Positions 6,257-6,410 of a stretch of 6,410 bases of DNA are shown here, piece after piece. The DNA is taken from assembly GCA_014381485.1 (NCBI GenBank), contig JACNLN010000165.1, positions 1 through 6,410 on the forward strand, in the 5' to 3' direction. Under the pieces are notes generated by a model that saw only the letters and a program-made list of their open reading frames with translations, was not told the DNA's origin and ran no database searches. Every line of letters starts with the position of its first letter. Within the stretch, counting starts at the first letter, position 1. This stretch comes from Fidelibacterota bacterium (GTDB taxonomy: Bacteria > Fidelibacterota > Marinisomatia > Marinisomatales > CAZVFT01). The translations under genes were made by a program, and so were the position numbers.

Positions 6257-6410
6257 CGTTGGGTTGCCGAGAATATATAATTTGCCGTAATACTTTGGGG
6301 ACACAGTAATCTCCATTTTGGGAAAAGTCCTGCGGCTATTTTATCATTGACTTTATATGGAGAAAACTTTAATCTGTAGCTGCATAAAAACAGTTAACAC
6401 ATTCTTGCGA

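Noticed and set aside
6347..6375. Possible promoter with TTGACT at 6347-6352 and TAATCT at 6370-6375
   Set aside because: The -35-like box and 17-base spacing are acceptable but the -10 match is poor, and no gene is confirmed downstream. In AT-rich sequence this is likely chance.
6357..6410. Start of a new gene open to the right edge (ATG at 6357)
   Set aside because: Only 18 codons are visible, no Shine-Dalgarno precedes the ATG, and the peptide resembles nothing I recognise.

Overview
This window is a co-directional (+ strand) piece of a bacterial surface-polysaccharide or glycoconjugate gene cluster. Every supported gene belongs to that theme: the end of a flippase-like membrane protein, a NodB/CE4-type deacetylase, a GT4 glycosyltransferase, a broken second GT4, two GT2 glycosyltransferases and an exported phospholipase D-like (HKD) protein. 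The base composition is moderately AT-rich, Shine-Dalgarno sites are recognisable, and genes overlap by ATGA or GTGA, which fits a bacterial operon. Protein style gives only a weak hint of an FCB-type or other deep-branching environmental lineage; I cannot name the organism.

Layout. 1-258 is the C-terminus of a polysaccharide flippase. 255-1808 is a two-domain protein with a GATase/ThuA-like N-terminus and a NodB-like deacetylase domain. 1805-2842 is a complete GT4 transferase. 2852-3139 is only the N-terminus of another GT4, followed by an unrelated tail. 3141-4022 is a rhamnosyltransferase-like GT2, clearly more AT-rich than its neighbours. 4019-4114 is a 32-codon remnant of a radical SAM gene whose second and third cluster-cysteine codons are both TGA. 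4115-5053 is a complete GT2 with two C-terminal membrane segments. 5063-6217 is an exported protein with two HKD motifs. 6218-6410 has an imperfect hairpin but no convincing gene.

How they may work together. The transferases would build an oligosaccharide on a lipid carrier, the deacetylase (which has no visible secretion signal) would trim an acyl group on the cytoplasmic side, and the flippase would export the product. The HKD protein may act at the envelope, but its link to the glycan rests on position only.

The most unusual part is 3.07-4.11 kb. A gene cut off at its 5' third, an AT-rich intact GT2, and a gene cut off after 32 codons lie in a row. This looks like a mosaic junction where a segment of another glycan locus replaced part of the resident one. 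The radical SAM remnant is the best single oddity: the stop codons sit exactly where the CX3CX2C motif needs cysteines.
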